This document shows, piece after piece, positions 32,407-41,898 of a stretch of DNA of 64,000 bases. The DNA is from Clavaria fumosa (lineage: Eukaryota > Basidiomycota > Agaricomycetes > Agaricales > Clavariaceae). The notes beneath the pieces were generated by a model. The model was given only the letters and a program-made list of their open reading frames with translations, was not told the DNA's origin and searched no databases. The DNA lies in contig OX637797.1 of NCBI GenBank assembly GCA_951802425.1, positions 1,364,001 through 1,428,000 on the forward strand, in the 5' to 3' direction. Within the stretch, counting starts at the first letter, position 1, and each line of letters starts with the position of its first letter. Made by a program: the position numbers and the translations under genes.

Positions 32407-35400
32407 GAGCTGGAGCCTCGAATGTCCGCAAACCAACGGACTTACCTCCGATCAATGTGGACACGGAAGCTATACCCAGATACGAGACTCCAGCCATTTT
32501 TCCTACTTCCGTTCACGTTCCCTTATCGTTTTCCCTTATAAACCCAGTCTCTCTCGACCCCTTCCCCTGTATCAGTATCTCGGACGTTTCTCTCGATTCC
32601 GCTGATTCCCCAGTCGCTATCGGACGTGAACCGTCGCGTCCAAATGTTGCAACCCCCTTGTACAACAAAACCCCCGAAATAAATTCCCTGTCTACGGACG
32701 CCGTTCTTCCAGTTTACTTGGGAAAGAAATATAAGAAAGTCGCGAATCGCGTCAATCCGATCAAAGCGACAGTACCCAAAGAATTCCGGATTGTCCGACG
32801 CCGACACCCGGACCCCCTAGCCGATATGCCAACTCTTCCGACCCATCCCCCCGATTTCACCCCCGGTCTTCGATACACTCAAAACCGGAAAGACACGCAC
32901 AACGCCAACCCCACCGGATTCTTATGGCCGGAGGAAGAAAAACTCGTTCACCATCTTATTAAAGCCCAGGAAGACGCCTTCGCTTGGAAAGAGACCGAAA
33001 AAGGACGATTCGACGCAAAATACTTCGATCCGATTATTATCCCGACAGTCGAACATATCCCTTGGATCTTCAAAAATATACCGATTCCCCCCGGTATTTA
33101 CGACGAAGTTCTCAAAGTAATCCGGGAAAAGATCGCAGCTGGCGTTTATGAAGAATCCAACTCTTCTTATCGGTCCCAGTGGTTTTGCGTGTTAAAGAAA
33201 GACGGAAAGTCTCTCCGACTCGTGCACAACCTCCAGCCGCTTAACAAAATCACTATCGGCGATTCCGCGGTCCCCCCGATAATGGAGGTTTTTGCGGAAT
33301 CATTCGCCGGACGCGGATGTTACGGATCACTCGACCTTTTCGTCTCCTTCGATCAGCGGTCTCTGGACGAACGAAGCCGAGACCTCACCACGTTTCAAAC
33401 CCCTCTCGGAGCAAAACGGCTCACCTGCGTCCCCATGGGATACACCAACGCGACGCAGATTATGCATGGAGACGTCACGCATGTTCTACAAGATGAAATT
33501 CCGCACGTAACCATCCCATTCGTAGACGATGTAGCGATCAAGGGCCCGGAAACCCGATACGAGCTTCCGGACGGCACCTACGAGACGATCCCTGAGAATC
33601 CGCAAATACGACGATTTGTTTGGGAGCATTTAAATAACGTCAACCGGGTGCTCCAACGAATCAAGAAAGTCGGAGGAACCTTTAACGGCAAGAAAACGAC
33701 AATTTGCGTTCCCGAAGCAGTCGTTACCGGACATACGTGCACATACGAAGGACGAGTTCCGGATGCCTCCAACGTTCAGAATATCCGGGACTGGCCTCCT
33801 TGCAAAACCCTGACCGATGTCCGATCATTTTTAGGGGTTTGCGGACTACTCCGGATATTCATTAAAAACTACGCCGTACTTGCCCGACCTCTTGTCAGTC
33901 TAACTCGCAAGGACGTGCCATTCAGATTCGAAAAAGAAGAACAAAACTCGATGGACCGACTCAAACACGCGATTCTGAACTCATCCGCCATCCGACCAAT
34001 CGACTACCACTCCGGACAACCCGTAATTCTCGCCGTCGACTCATCAAATATCGCCGTTGGTTTCGCACTCTTCCAAATTGGAGAAGATGGAATACGATAT
34101 CCCTCCCGCTTTGGCTCCATTACCTGGAACGAACGCGAGGCCCGATACTCACAAGCAAAAATCGAATTATACGGACTCTTCCGCGCACTTCGGTCGTACC
34201 GGATTTACCTTATAGGCCTTCCGAAATTTACTGTCGAAATGGACGCGAAGTTCATTAAGGGTATGCTAAACAATCCGGACATTCAACCCAACGCTGCCAT
34301 GAATCGATGGATTGCCGGTATACTACTCTTCGATTTCGATCTTGTTCATATTCCCGCAGATAAGCACACCGGAGCCGACGGACTATCACGCCGACGTGCC
34401 GCAGATGGTGAAGAAGATACCGAGTCTGAAGATCACGAAGAATGGATCGATCGGAGCTACGTATTCGCCATGGAACACATGAATCGAGCACCGGACGCTT
34501 CCTACACATCCGAGACACGACTCGCCGGCATCACCCATACTCGCTTCAAAGTTTACACAGGATCGACGCTACTCAATTCGACGGTACCACCCGAGGAATC
34601 ACCGACCCCGAACGAATCTTCCGCCGTCCTTATACCCCGATCCGATGCAGCAAACAAAAGAGAAGAACAGATTCGCAAAATTGAATCTTTCCTTCGAAAC
34701 CCGATCCGTCCCTCCGGCATTGACGCAAACCAGTTCCGACGACTGGTCCGCTCCGCATCCGAGTTCTTCATCCTAGATGACAAATTATGGCGTCGCCGAC
34801 CTAACGGATACCACCAAGTAGTACCTCCGGACCACAAACGTCTCGCAATTATCACAGAGGCACACGATTCACTCGGCCACAAAGGCGTTTACGTTATCCG
34901 GACACGTATTCTAAATCGGTTCTGGTGGCCGGTGCTGGATCAAGACGTAAAATGGTTTGTCAAAACTTGTCACCAATGCCAAACTCGGCAAATCCGGAAG
35001 ATCTTCATTCCACCGACGGTCGCTACACCGGCCGGTCTTTTCCGTCGAGCGCACATTGATACTATGTTCCTACCAAGAGCCCGCGGTTTCCGACTTCTCG
35101 TCCACGCCCGATGCTCATTATCCGCATATCCGGAAGCAAGACCGCTACGAAACGAGACCGCCCGACTTCTCGGAACCTTCATATTCGAAGATATACTATG
35201 CCGATGGGGAGCAGTAGAAGAGATTATCACGGATAACGGAGCCCCATTTATCAAAGCCCTCGATTTCCTTAAGAAACGGTACGGAATCCATCACATCCGT
35301 ATATCCGGATACAACTCCCGCGCTAACGGCGTCATCGAACGTGCCCATCGATCGGTCCGTGAGTCGTTAATCAAAGCAGCAGATGGAGACGATTCGAAAT

Positions 35401-36140
35401 GGCCGGACGTTTTACCCTCAGTCATTTGGGCAGAACGAACCACGATCCAACGGTCCACCGGCCACTCCCCATTTTACATCGCACATGGCGTCGAACCGCT
35501 TTTCCCCTTCGACATATCCGAAGCAACATATTTAATTCCGACCGCCGACGCCCCGATGACCACTCCGGAACTGATAGCCCTTCGTGCCCGCCAACTGCAA
35601 AAACGAGAAGAAGATCTAGCAACAATCGCCGATAAAGTGCTCGCTGCCCGCAAACAATCCGTCAAGCAGTTCATCGACGCACACCGGAAGTCTATTATCG
35701 ACTACGACTTCCAACCCGGATCGTTGGTATTGATCCGCAATTCGGCCGTTGAAATGGAATTAAATCGAAAAACAAAACCGCGATTCTTCGGACCGATGAT
35801 CGTCGTTCGCCGAACACAATATGGCGCCTATATTCTCTCGGAACTCGACGGCGCCGTTTCCAAAATCCACTACGCAGCTTTCCGCATCATTCCCTACTAT
35901 CCGAGGTCGCAAACATCGATTCCGGTCACTTCTATCATCGACCAAACGACGGAGATAAACGAGGACATCTCTCCCTATCAAATACACGAGGCGTCACCCA
36001 ACTCTATCGACAGAGAAGATGAGCAAAACCAAGCGGCTGACCTATCCGATGAATCCGATAATGAAACCACCGACGACGACACTGCAGAAACTCGTCCGCA
36101 ACGCTCCGGAGCAACCCGGAACCTTCGGCCTCGCCATTAA
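32403..36140 (+). CDS. pol: Element 3 pol: RT, RNase H, integrase
   Basis: About 1245 codons, uninterrupted, expressed presumably by -1 frameshift from gag (no ATG at its beginning). RT: CVLKKDGKSLRLVHNLQPLN, CVPMGYTNATQIMHG and the catalytic IPFVDDVAIKG (FVDD in place of YxDD). RNase H starts near VDSSNIAVGFALFQIG. Integrase: HHCC (HDSLGHKGVYVIR…CHQC) and the DDE core HIDTMFLP, ITDNGAPFIKAL and NSRANGVIERAHRSVRESL. The C-terminus is acidic, with no chromodomain. Intact catalytic residues suggest it could be functional. Confidence 0.92.
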   Translation: MRAGASNVRKPTDLPPINVDTEAIPRYETPAIFPTSVHVPLSFSLINPVSLDPFPCISISDVSLDSADSPVAIGREPSRPNVATPLYNKTPEINSLSTDAVLPVYLGKKYKKVANRVNPIKATVPKEFRIVRRRHPDPLADMPTLPTHPPDFTPGLRYTQNRKDTHNANPTGFLWPEEEKLVHHLIKAQEDAFAWKETEKGRFDAKYFDPIIIPTVEHIPWIFKNIPIPPGIYDEVLKVIREKIAAGVYEESNSSYRSQWFCVLKKDGKSLRLVHNLQPLNKITIGDSAVPPIMEVFAESFAGRGCYGSLDLFVSFDQRSLDERSRDLTTFQTPLGAKRLTCVPMGYTNATQIMHGDVTHVLQDEIPHVTIPFVDDVAIKGPETRYELPDGTYETIPENPQIRRFVWEHLNNVNRVLQRIKKVGGTFNGKKTTICVPEAVVTGHTCTYEGRVPDASNVQNIRDWPPCKTLTDVRSFLGVCGLLRIFIKNYAVLARPLVSLTRKDVPFRFEKEEQNSMDRLKHAILNSSAIRPIDYHSGQPVILAVDSSNIAVGFALFQIGEDGIRYPSRFGSITWNEREARYSQAKIELYGLFRALRSYRIYLIGLPKFTVEMDAKFIKGMLNNPDIQPNAAMNRWIAGILLFDFDLVHIPADKHTGADGLSRRRAADGEEDTESEDHEEWIDRSYVFAMEHMNRAPDASYTSETRLAGITHTRFKVYTGSTLLNSTVPPEESPTPNESSAVLIPRSDAANKREEQIRKIESFLRNPIRPSGIDANQFRRLVRSASEFFILDDKLWRRRPNGYHQVVPPDHKRLAIITEAHDSLGHKGVYVIRTRILNRFWWPVLDQDVKWFVKTCHQCQTRQIRKIFIPPTVATPAGLFRRAHIDTMFLPRARGFRLLVHARCSLSAYPEARPLRNETARLLGTFIFEDILCRWGAVEEIITDNGAPFIKALDFLKKRYGIHHIRISGYNSRANGVIERAHRSVRESLIKAADGDDSKWPDVLPSVIWAERTTIQRSTGHSPFYIAHGVEPLFPFDISEATYLIPTADAPMTTPELIALRARQLQKREEDLATIADKVLAARKQSVKQFIDAHRKSIIDYDFQPGSLVLIRNSAVEMELNRKTKPRFFGPMIVVRRTQYGAYILSELDGAVSKIHYAAFRIIPYYPRSQTSIPVTSIIDQTTEINEDISPYQIHEASPNSIDREDEQNQAADLSDESDNETTDDDTAETRPQRSGATRNLRPRH

Positions 36141-36198
36141 GTATTTTTTCTCCATCATATCCTTCATTTTTCTATACTTCACATTGATTCACACCTTC

Positions 36199-36226
36199 AA
36201 AAAAAAAAAAAAAAAAAAAAAAAAAT
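36199..36226 (+). repeat. 28-base A homopolymer downstream of pol
   Basis: A pure A run begins about 60 bases after the pol stop, marking the boundary between pol and the accessory region. It may be a relic of a captured polyadenylated sequence or a transcript-end signal. Homopolymer length is prone to sequencing error. Confidence 0.8.
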
Positions 36227-36367
36227 CGAAATTTCGGACAAGTCCAAACTTTATACCCGACGTTCTTTCAACCATTTTCTCACATTCTCACATTCCTCAC
36301 TTATCCCACACGACATACCATACCAAATAGAAAAAGAAAAACATATATAAAAACAAAAACAAAATAT

Positions 36368-37907
36368 TTACTTAGAGGACGACTCGCCAAGGAGGAGCAT
36401 CCGGAGCAGCTCCGCTCCGGCCTTCACCTGGTCCGCCCCCCTCTCCATCATCTCCAGCGCCCTATCGAGCGCCTCCCTCCCGGACACCCCTCGCGCCACC
36501 TCCCGCTCCTTACCCTTCCGACTTGGTCCCGCCTCCGCCTTCTTCTTCTTTGCCGGCGGCTCCTCCACCAGCTCCACACTGGTATCCTCCTCAATCTCGT
36601 CCTCCTCCTCCGGCGTCGTCTCCTCGCGAACCGGTACCCGCGTCGCACCTCGCCTCGGCCTCTTACTTCCGCTCGCTCCCGCCGCCTTCGGACCTGTTCC
36701 GATACGTTAGCAAATGCGGACCCGATACCTTCTCGACATACCTTCCGTTCCGGACACCGCCGCTCTCTCTGTTTTCGCTCCTGAAACACACCTATCATTT
36801 GTCTCATCATGAAAAATAAAAAGAATACCACTTACCTCGCACAGCCGACAGACTGCACGATACCTTATACGTCCGGCACCACCGGCACGCTATCCCCTCC
36901 ACTCCGTAGCACGCCCGCCACTTCCGGGTGCACTCCTTGCACCCCGGAACGTGCTCCTAATCATTATATCAGACGTCGAAAAAGCCTCACATATCTTAAT
37001 TAACCACTCACCTTATCTCCAGGCTGCCGCGCAGCCCGGGACTCTATGTCGCTCTTCGCCCCGCCTCTCCTCCCTCGCCCTCGCTCCGCTGCCTTCCGCC
37101 TCGCGATCTCCACCCACACCGGAGTCGCCATCGTCCCGGTGCACGAACATCGGCTCCTCCACCGACTGCTCGCCTCCCCCGGCCACCGCACTCACCGCCG
37201 CCGCCTCGATAACACCGACGGGCGTCACCCCGTCGGTTCCCCACACGGTCCGATGACCGTCCGGATCCTCCCCTGCCGCCACCTCGTCCACACGCAGCTC
37301 TCCGGCGTCCGGTGATATCGTCGTCGTTGTTACCGCCGCTGCACCGGACTCCGCCGCTCCCGTCGTCGTCGTTGTTGCCGCTGCCGCCGCCTCGCCCTCG
37401 TCGTCGCTGTCACTTACGACAATTAAGCGCGCCCGGGCAAGGCGCGCCCTCTTCTCGGCAGCCCTCGCCGCCTCCGCCCGCCTCTCCTCCGCCTCCGCCT
37501 CTGCTGCGGCCCGCTCAGTAGCCGCCCTCTCCTCGCTCGTGCGCTGTTTCTCGGCCTCGACCTCCTCCCGCCTTCTCGTCCGCTCAGCGGACCACTCGTC
37601 CCCGCGGAGCTTCCGCCACTTCTTGAGCCTTCGCGCGACCCGGACGAGTCCCTCGTCCACCTCCACGTCGTCGTCGATCGCTGCCACATATCCGGCAAGA
37701 AAATCGTCCTAAAAACGTTGTCAGTGCGATACAAAAAAGTACGAAAGATTCTCGTTCACGCACCGCGTCACCCGCATACGTCCCCACCCACTCCGCGCAC
37801 TCTCCATCCTGCCCCCGATCCGGCAACTCCTCGCCCGGCGCCATGGCCTGCGCCTCGGTCATCGCCTGGACTGCGTTTCGAAAGATTGAAGAATCGAAGT
37901 TTTCCAT
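36368..37907 (-). CDS. Antisense accessory gene of element 3: Zn2Cys6-like nuclear protein
   Basis: Six exons give one open frame of 412 aa: 37907-37764, 37708-37196, 37107-37012, 36956-36836, 36780-36742 and 36693-36368. Introns are 55, 88, 55, 55 and 48 bases; all are GT-AG and frame-consistent. The 88-base intron is the least certain but is needed to keep the frame. In order: an N-terminal ECAEWVGTYAGDA region, a Glu/Arg/Ala-rich likely coiled coil (residues about 75-140), an acidic low-complexity linker, a cysteine cluster at residues 257, 260, 267, 275, 278 and 285 (C-x2-C-x6-C-x7-C-x2-C-x6-C, the GAL4 binuclear zinc spacing), an acidic stretch, a PPAKKKK basic NLS-like run and a C-terminal helix. 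It lies wholly between pol and the 3' LTR and reads opposite to the element. A role in DNA binding or in regulating the element is inference. Confidence 0.75.
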
Positions 37908-38057
37908 TGTCGGAGAGTTGACGTGTTGCTGTCGCTCGAGAAAACACAAGGGTGTGTTTGGACCTATGTGCACCCACACGACGCGTACTTCACGATCAAC
38001 AAACCGTTATTTGGCCTTGTTTGGTTGCAACCGAGGGCGGTTGCATTTTCAGCCCCC

Positions 38058-38064
38058 GGGAGAA
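38058..38064 (+). other. Short polypurine tract of element 3
   Basis: GGGAGAA directly precedes the 3' LTR TGTAAGG, the expected position for plus-strand priming. The tract is short. Confidence 0.5.
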
Positions 38065-38983
38065 TGTAAGGACCATATGCGATCTAAACACGGAAACATG
38101 ACAGATACCGACTATCCGGATGTTTTGCGATCCAAAGAAATTACGTGCGATACGAACCGATAACGATCCGACACCGTCCGATAACGACCGATAGTATCCG
38201 ATACATGTCCGATGTCGGACACTTCGGTCTTCAATCCCCCGTGACGATCACAGCCCACCGCTCTCACACACCGCCCACGCCTCTCTATTTCACCTCTCCA
38301 GCACGGTCAGCGCTCGACATACACACTATTCCATTCCCATTCCTTTATTTCATATACCATGCTGTAAATTTCATATTATGATCCCTTTCAACCATTCAAT
38401 CGTTTAAACGTTTCAAACCCTTTGCAGTACCTTGTCCATTGTTCTTAGTACCCCTTTGCTGTACCAGCCCCACTTTCCTTCAGTTTATGAGCGGTCCGGA
38501 CATTTGCTAGTTATCGGACATTTCATTCCTCCGAGCTACTCATTTCCCTTGTGATATAACTCCTTCATGTAACCCTTCACGCGACATGGCGCTGTTCCAT
38601 GTGTTTTCCGGACATTTCCGTACATTCCAATTTGCTGTACTTACAGAACTGTACTTAAGTACACTCCGGACCTCTCTGAAATACAGCTTTTCTGAACCCC
38701 TTCTCTCTGTTAGAAACCTCACCTAAGCTCACCCGTCGTCGCAACCTTCGATCCGCTGGCCTCCGTCGTTGCCGGCCCTTCGTCTTATCGCACCATCCTT
38801 ATCGGATTTTATCGGACACATAGCAGAATATCCCGGACACCGTATATTTCTATTTCTCACACATTTTGAATTCATACTCCACATCCTCAAGGGTGTTTGG
38901 TGAATCTCTAACGCCTTACAGGAACCCCTGAAGGACTTGACTGTAATCAAGCAGTTGCAGCAAGAACCGTAATACCCACTACA
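38065..38983 (+). repeat. 3' LTR of element 3
   Basis: 919 bp, partner of 29102-30019, followed by the CCGG target repeat and the resumed element 2 sequence. Confidence 0.95.
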
Positions 38984-39457
38984 CCGGATCTTACCATCTC
39001 TGTTCTGTGTTCCATCCACATTATACATGGTGATTGGATTCAGCAAGGGAGATGGTTCCAATCCCACTTTTTTCGCCCACTCCAAGTCCATAAAGCAGTT
39101 GGTGCAGCCTGAGTCGACAAGGGCTTTCGTAGTTGCCCCTTTGCCAGTGCTGAGAGCCTCCAGGTGCACCTGGATGGAGAGCTCTCGGGGCATACGCAAT
39201 AGGGTGTCCTTCAGCACCTCTACAAGGTGCTTTGTTGGCTCCACTTGGTTGCTAGTCCCCTTTTCTCTTTTCGGTATTTCACTTTTAGTGGTTTCCGTTT
39301 CCGCTTCGTCCTTCACCTCAGCCCCAATCCGGGTGTGTCTCCGCTGCAAGATAGTGTATTTTGGGATACTAGCTGCAGGTACAGGGATGGGAGGGGGGCT
39401 GGGATATCTACTCCTGAGACTCCAGTTCGGACTCACTGGGCCTTGTCTCCAAAATCC
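38984..39457 (-). pseudogene. pol: Element 2 pol, N-terminal part (protease)
   Basis: The -1 frame relative to gag, entered at the GGATTTT heptamer (39457-39451 on the minus strand). It contains a linker and a retropepsin domain with KALVDSGCTNCFMDLEWA. It is cut at 38984 by element 3. No ATG lies at its beginning (GTG at 39436), which supports frameshift expression. Confidence 0.85.
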
Positions 39458-40434
39458 GGCTCCTCAACAGGAGCCCTTTTCTCTCTCTCAAGCAAATCCA
39501 GGCGGTCTCGGAGCAGTGCGATCTCGTTCTCATAGTCCTCTGCACTACATGCCTGGCTTTCCATGGCGCAGACCTGTGGCCTCGGGATCTGCGGACGTGT
39601 GTCCTGGAGCTGGCAATCTCTCACCATGTGACCAGCTTGGCCACATCGGAAGCAGGTGCGCAACACTCCAGGGGCACGGGCACGATCCACCACCATGGCA
39701 TCACCAACATTGGTGGGACGCGGCATGGTGGGAGGGGCAGGGGTGCGGGCCAGAGGCTGGGCCAGGAAGGGACGGGGGGCTGGGGTGAAGTGGGTTTGTT
39801 GAGGGAGGGGGCGGCTGGTTGCAGGCAGAGCAGGATGCACAGAGTTCTGTTGTGTGATGACTCCATCGAGGCGACGCTGCTGAGCATCTAGCTTTTCGGC
39901 AAGTGCCTTCCACTGCACATAGGTCTCTGGCATTGGCGAAACACCATAGACCTTTCCCACTAGCCTCCTGCTCAGATTTGACTCCAGCCAATGGACCAGG
40001 ATGTCCGAATCGGCCACTTCTGTCATCCCCGCTCTTCGGAACATCGTTTCGAACTTTGCGAAGAACTCAGGTGCTGTCATGACACCCTGTTTCAACCTTG
40101 CAATGTCTGCGAGGGCAGTCGCATGGTCGTTTGGGTCATCGAACGCTCGCTTCATCTCTTCCACAAATTCTGCCCAGGTTCCAACCTCGTTGTTACCCAG
40201 GATTTCCTCTCCCTTCACATTTGCCCATTCTGCGGCAAACCCCTTGCCAGTAATTTTGCTGAGGGTGTAGAGGACCTTTGCCAGGTCTGTGGCATAGATT
40301 ATCAGATTTGCCATAAACAGGAGGCGGAGCGACCGGAGGAATGTACAGAAATTTCTTTTTTGCCCATCGAATGGGGCGATGACTAAATCCAGCCTTGTGG
40401 CATGGACTTCAGGTGGGGCGACGTGGTCAGCCAT
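39433..40434 (-). CDS. gag: Element 2 gag
   Basis: About 333 aa, uninterrupted, from ATG 40434. It has a capsid domain with WAEFVEEMKRAFDDPNDHATA and LARLKQG-like features (ADIARLKQGVMTAPEFFAKF), as in Tf1/sushi-type gag proteins, and a CCHC knuckle CFRCGQAGHMVRDC near the C-terminus. It ends at TGA 39433. It is the only intact frame of element 2 and could in principle still make particles for the deleted element. Confidence 0.88.
   Translation of the reverse strand: MADHVAPPEVHATRLDLVIAPFDGQKRNFCTFLRSLRLLFMANLIIYATDLAKVLYTLSKITGKGFAAEWANVKGEEILGNNEVGTWAEFVEEMKRAFDDPNDHATALADIARLKQGVMTAPEFFAKFETMFRRAGMTEVADSDILVHWLESNLSRRLVGKVYGVSPMPETYVQWKALAEKLDAQQRRLDGVITQQNSVHPALPATSRPLPQQTHFTPAPRPFLAQPLARTPAPPTMPRPTNVGDAMVVDRARAPGVLRTCFRCGQAGHMVRDCQLQDTRPQIPRPQVCAMESQACSAEDYENEIALLRDRLDLLEREKRAPVEEPDFGDKAQ
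39451..39457 (-). promoter_or_regulatory. Candidate -1 frameshift heptamer GGATTTT in element 2
   Basis: Minus-strand gag codons CCG GAT TTT GGA, i.e. G-GAT-TTT, 16 bases before the gag TGA (39433-39435). The -1 frame from here is open into the protease. Confidence 0.7.
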
Positions 40435-41075
40435 CACAGACCCTGGTGGTGGTGATGGGGTTTTGGGGACGTCAGTAACAGGGGAATCGGGGGGGAGCTG
40501 GGCTCGACCCGGTCTCGGACACAGACGCTGTAAATAGAATTCCAGGCCTTGGGCACTCAGGATTTCTTCGATCTCTTAGCAGTCCTGTCCTCTCAGGCTG
40601 CTCTCTATGTATCTAGGTACTTATAGAACTCTTATTCTATAAAACTTGTTGCTAGCGTGGGGCCTGAATGGTGTCCCAGGTGGTCACTCCACAACTCCTA
40701 GTGAGTTGCCCGTGTGCCCTTCTGACAATGGTCACAGAGCAAGGGCCCTGTCCACTGGACCAGGAAACTACAGAAAAACTATGTATAGGGCCTTTCCGTG
40801 CCCTGTACACTACACGATTCACTGGTACGTAGCTGTAAAGCAAAGTTCTGGGCCTTTGGCACTCGGTGTCTCTTGGGGAGGGTCACAGTAGACTTCCTCC
40901 GGGTCTGGTCACATGTATCTACACACAGTAAAAATTTCACACGGTTCTGTTGCACACCGTGGGCAGGGTAAAGAGAAAGAGGATGAGGGGGATAAGCTGT
41001 CACAGAGTGTGACAGTTTGAGATAGGGGTCCAGGCTAGCTGGGTTAGGACACGGGGCTAGGGCGGACAGGGGTTG
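40435..41075 (-). other. Element 2 untranslated leader
   Basis: About 640 bases between the primer binding site and the gag ATG with no long ORF on the coding strand. It may hold packaging signals; nothing specific is recognised. Confidence 0.5.
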
Positions 41076-41087
41076 ATGTTAGTATTG
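41076..41087 (-). other. Self-priming primer binding site of element 2
   Basis: The minus strand reads CAATACTAACAT directly inside the 5' LTR. Its exact 12-base complement ATGTTAGTATTG lies in the LTR at 41150-41139 (minus strand), about 35 bases downstream of TATATATA (41185-41192). Same logic as element 1. Confidence 0.7.
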
Positions 41088-41391
41088 TGTCAGACTTAGT
41101 CTCACAGTTCACACAACTTAACATAAGGTCGATGATGACAATACTAACATAAGGGGAAAAGGGTACAAGTAAGAAAACGACGGGTATATATAGCGAATGG
41201 TTCGGGAGTTGCCGGCGTTCCCACGCTCGGACCCCGTGCATCACGTGATGCGTCCAGGCCCGGATCACGTGATTTTCCCATTATGTAATCCACCACCCGT
41301 TCGGGTCACGTGACTCGTCTGCAAACTTCCCGCAACTCTTTTGCAATCCTTCCTTGGCCTTTTCGACCTGCTTATGTAAGCGATCCTGACA
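41088..41391 (-). repeat. 5' LTR of element 2
   Basis: 304 bp, followed by the target duplication AAACC (41392-41396). It contains the TATATATA promoter box on the minus strand. Confidence 0.93.
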
Positions 41392-41396
41392 AAACC

Positions 41397-41898
41397 TCAA
41401 ATCAGCCACTGTTATCACACAGAGGCAGGGCCCCCTGAGCATAGCAAGGGTGGGAGGATCCAGATGACTGTACATAGCATATGGTCAACTGCAAATTTGC
41501 CCAGCCATAGCATAGTACAGGTTAACTGCTAGTTGTTTTACATTTTATCATAGTCTATGTAAACCTTGCAGTTGATACTGCAGCATATAACATAAACTCA
41601 ATTACCCACTTACATGCTGCCAGTGATTAAGCAGTGCTGAGCACAGTAGGAAAAAAACAAAAACAAAAAAAAAGCACACTGGCATCCTTTTTTAGATAGT
41701 GATTATCTATGCATTTTCTGTGGCTCGCTCCGATGCTGAGCGCTGATTTGCTGCCATGCTGAGGTGTGACCAGGTATTTAGTGCATGAAATGAGACCTAT
41801 ATAACAAGTCAGATACATCCGCCATCTACAGTACAAATCTCAACCGTCGCGAAACAATTGACATACAACACTTGATAAATCAAAAACACTACTAGAGG
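41397..41898. other. Intergenic, nothing recognised
   Basis: About 500 bases between element 2 and the end of the Zn2Cys6 gene. An A-rich stretch (41650-41673) and a TTAACTGCTAGT word shared with about 7675 hint at old repeat debris. Confidence 0.4.

Larger units (their letters stand above)
29102..38983 (+). mobile_element. Young Ty3/gypsy element with an antisense accessory gene (element 3)
   Basis: LTRs of 918 and 919 bp that appear identical except for one extra T, and a 4-bp flanking repeat CCGG (29098-29101 and 38984-38987). Gag-protease (30409-32406) and pol (to 36140) are both fully open and joined by a -1 frameshift site. Pol has no chromodomain. Between pol and the 3' LTR lie about 1.9 kb of extra sequence with a 28-base poly(A) run and a multi-exon gene on the opposite strand. 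It looks recently inserted and possibly still active. Confidence 0.93.
28157..41391 (-). mobile_element. Internally deleted Ty3/gypsy chromovirus (element 2), split by element 3
   Basis: LTRs of 303 and 304 bp (28157-28459 and 41088-41391) and a perfect 5-bp target duplication AAACC (28152-28156 and 41392-41396). Minus-strand order: self-priming site, gag, start of pol up to the protease, then (after element 3) only the integrase C-terminus and a chromodomain. About 3.35 kb of its own sequence remains. RT, RNase H and most of integrase are missing, so it was a non-autonomous derivative before element 3 landed in it. Confidence 0.92.

Noticed and set aside
36448..36831. Arg-rich 127-codon minus-strand ORF
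   Set aside because: It is an out-of-frame shadow of the last exons of the antisense accessory gene.
7655..41545. TTAACTGCTAGT word with similar flanks at about 7675 and 41525 as a transposon family
   Set aside because: The shared stretch is too short, and no ends or target duplications could be found.
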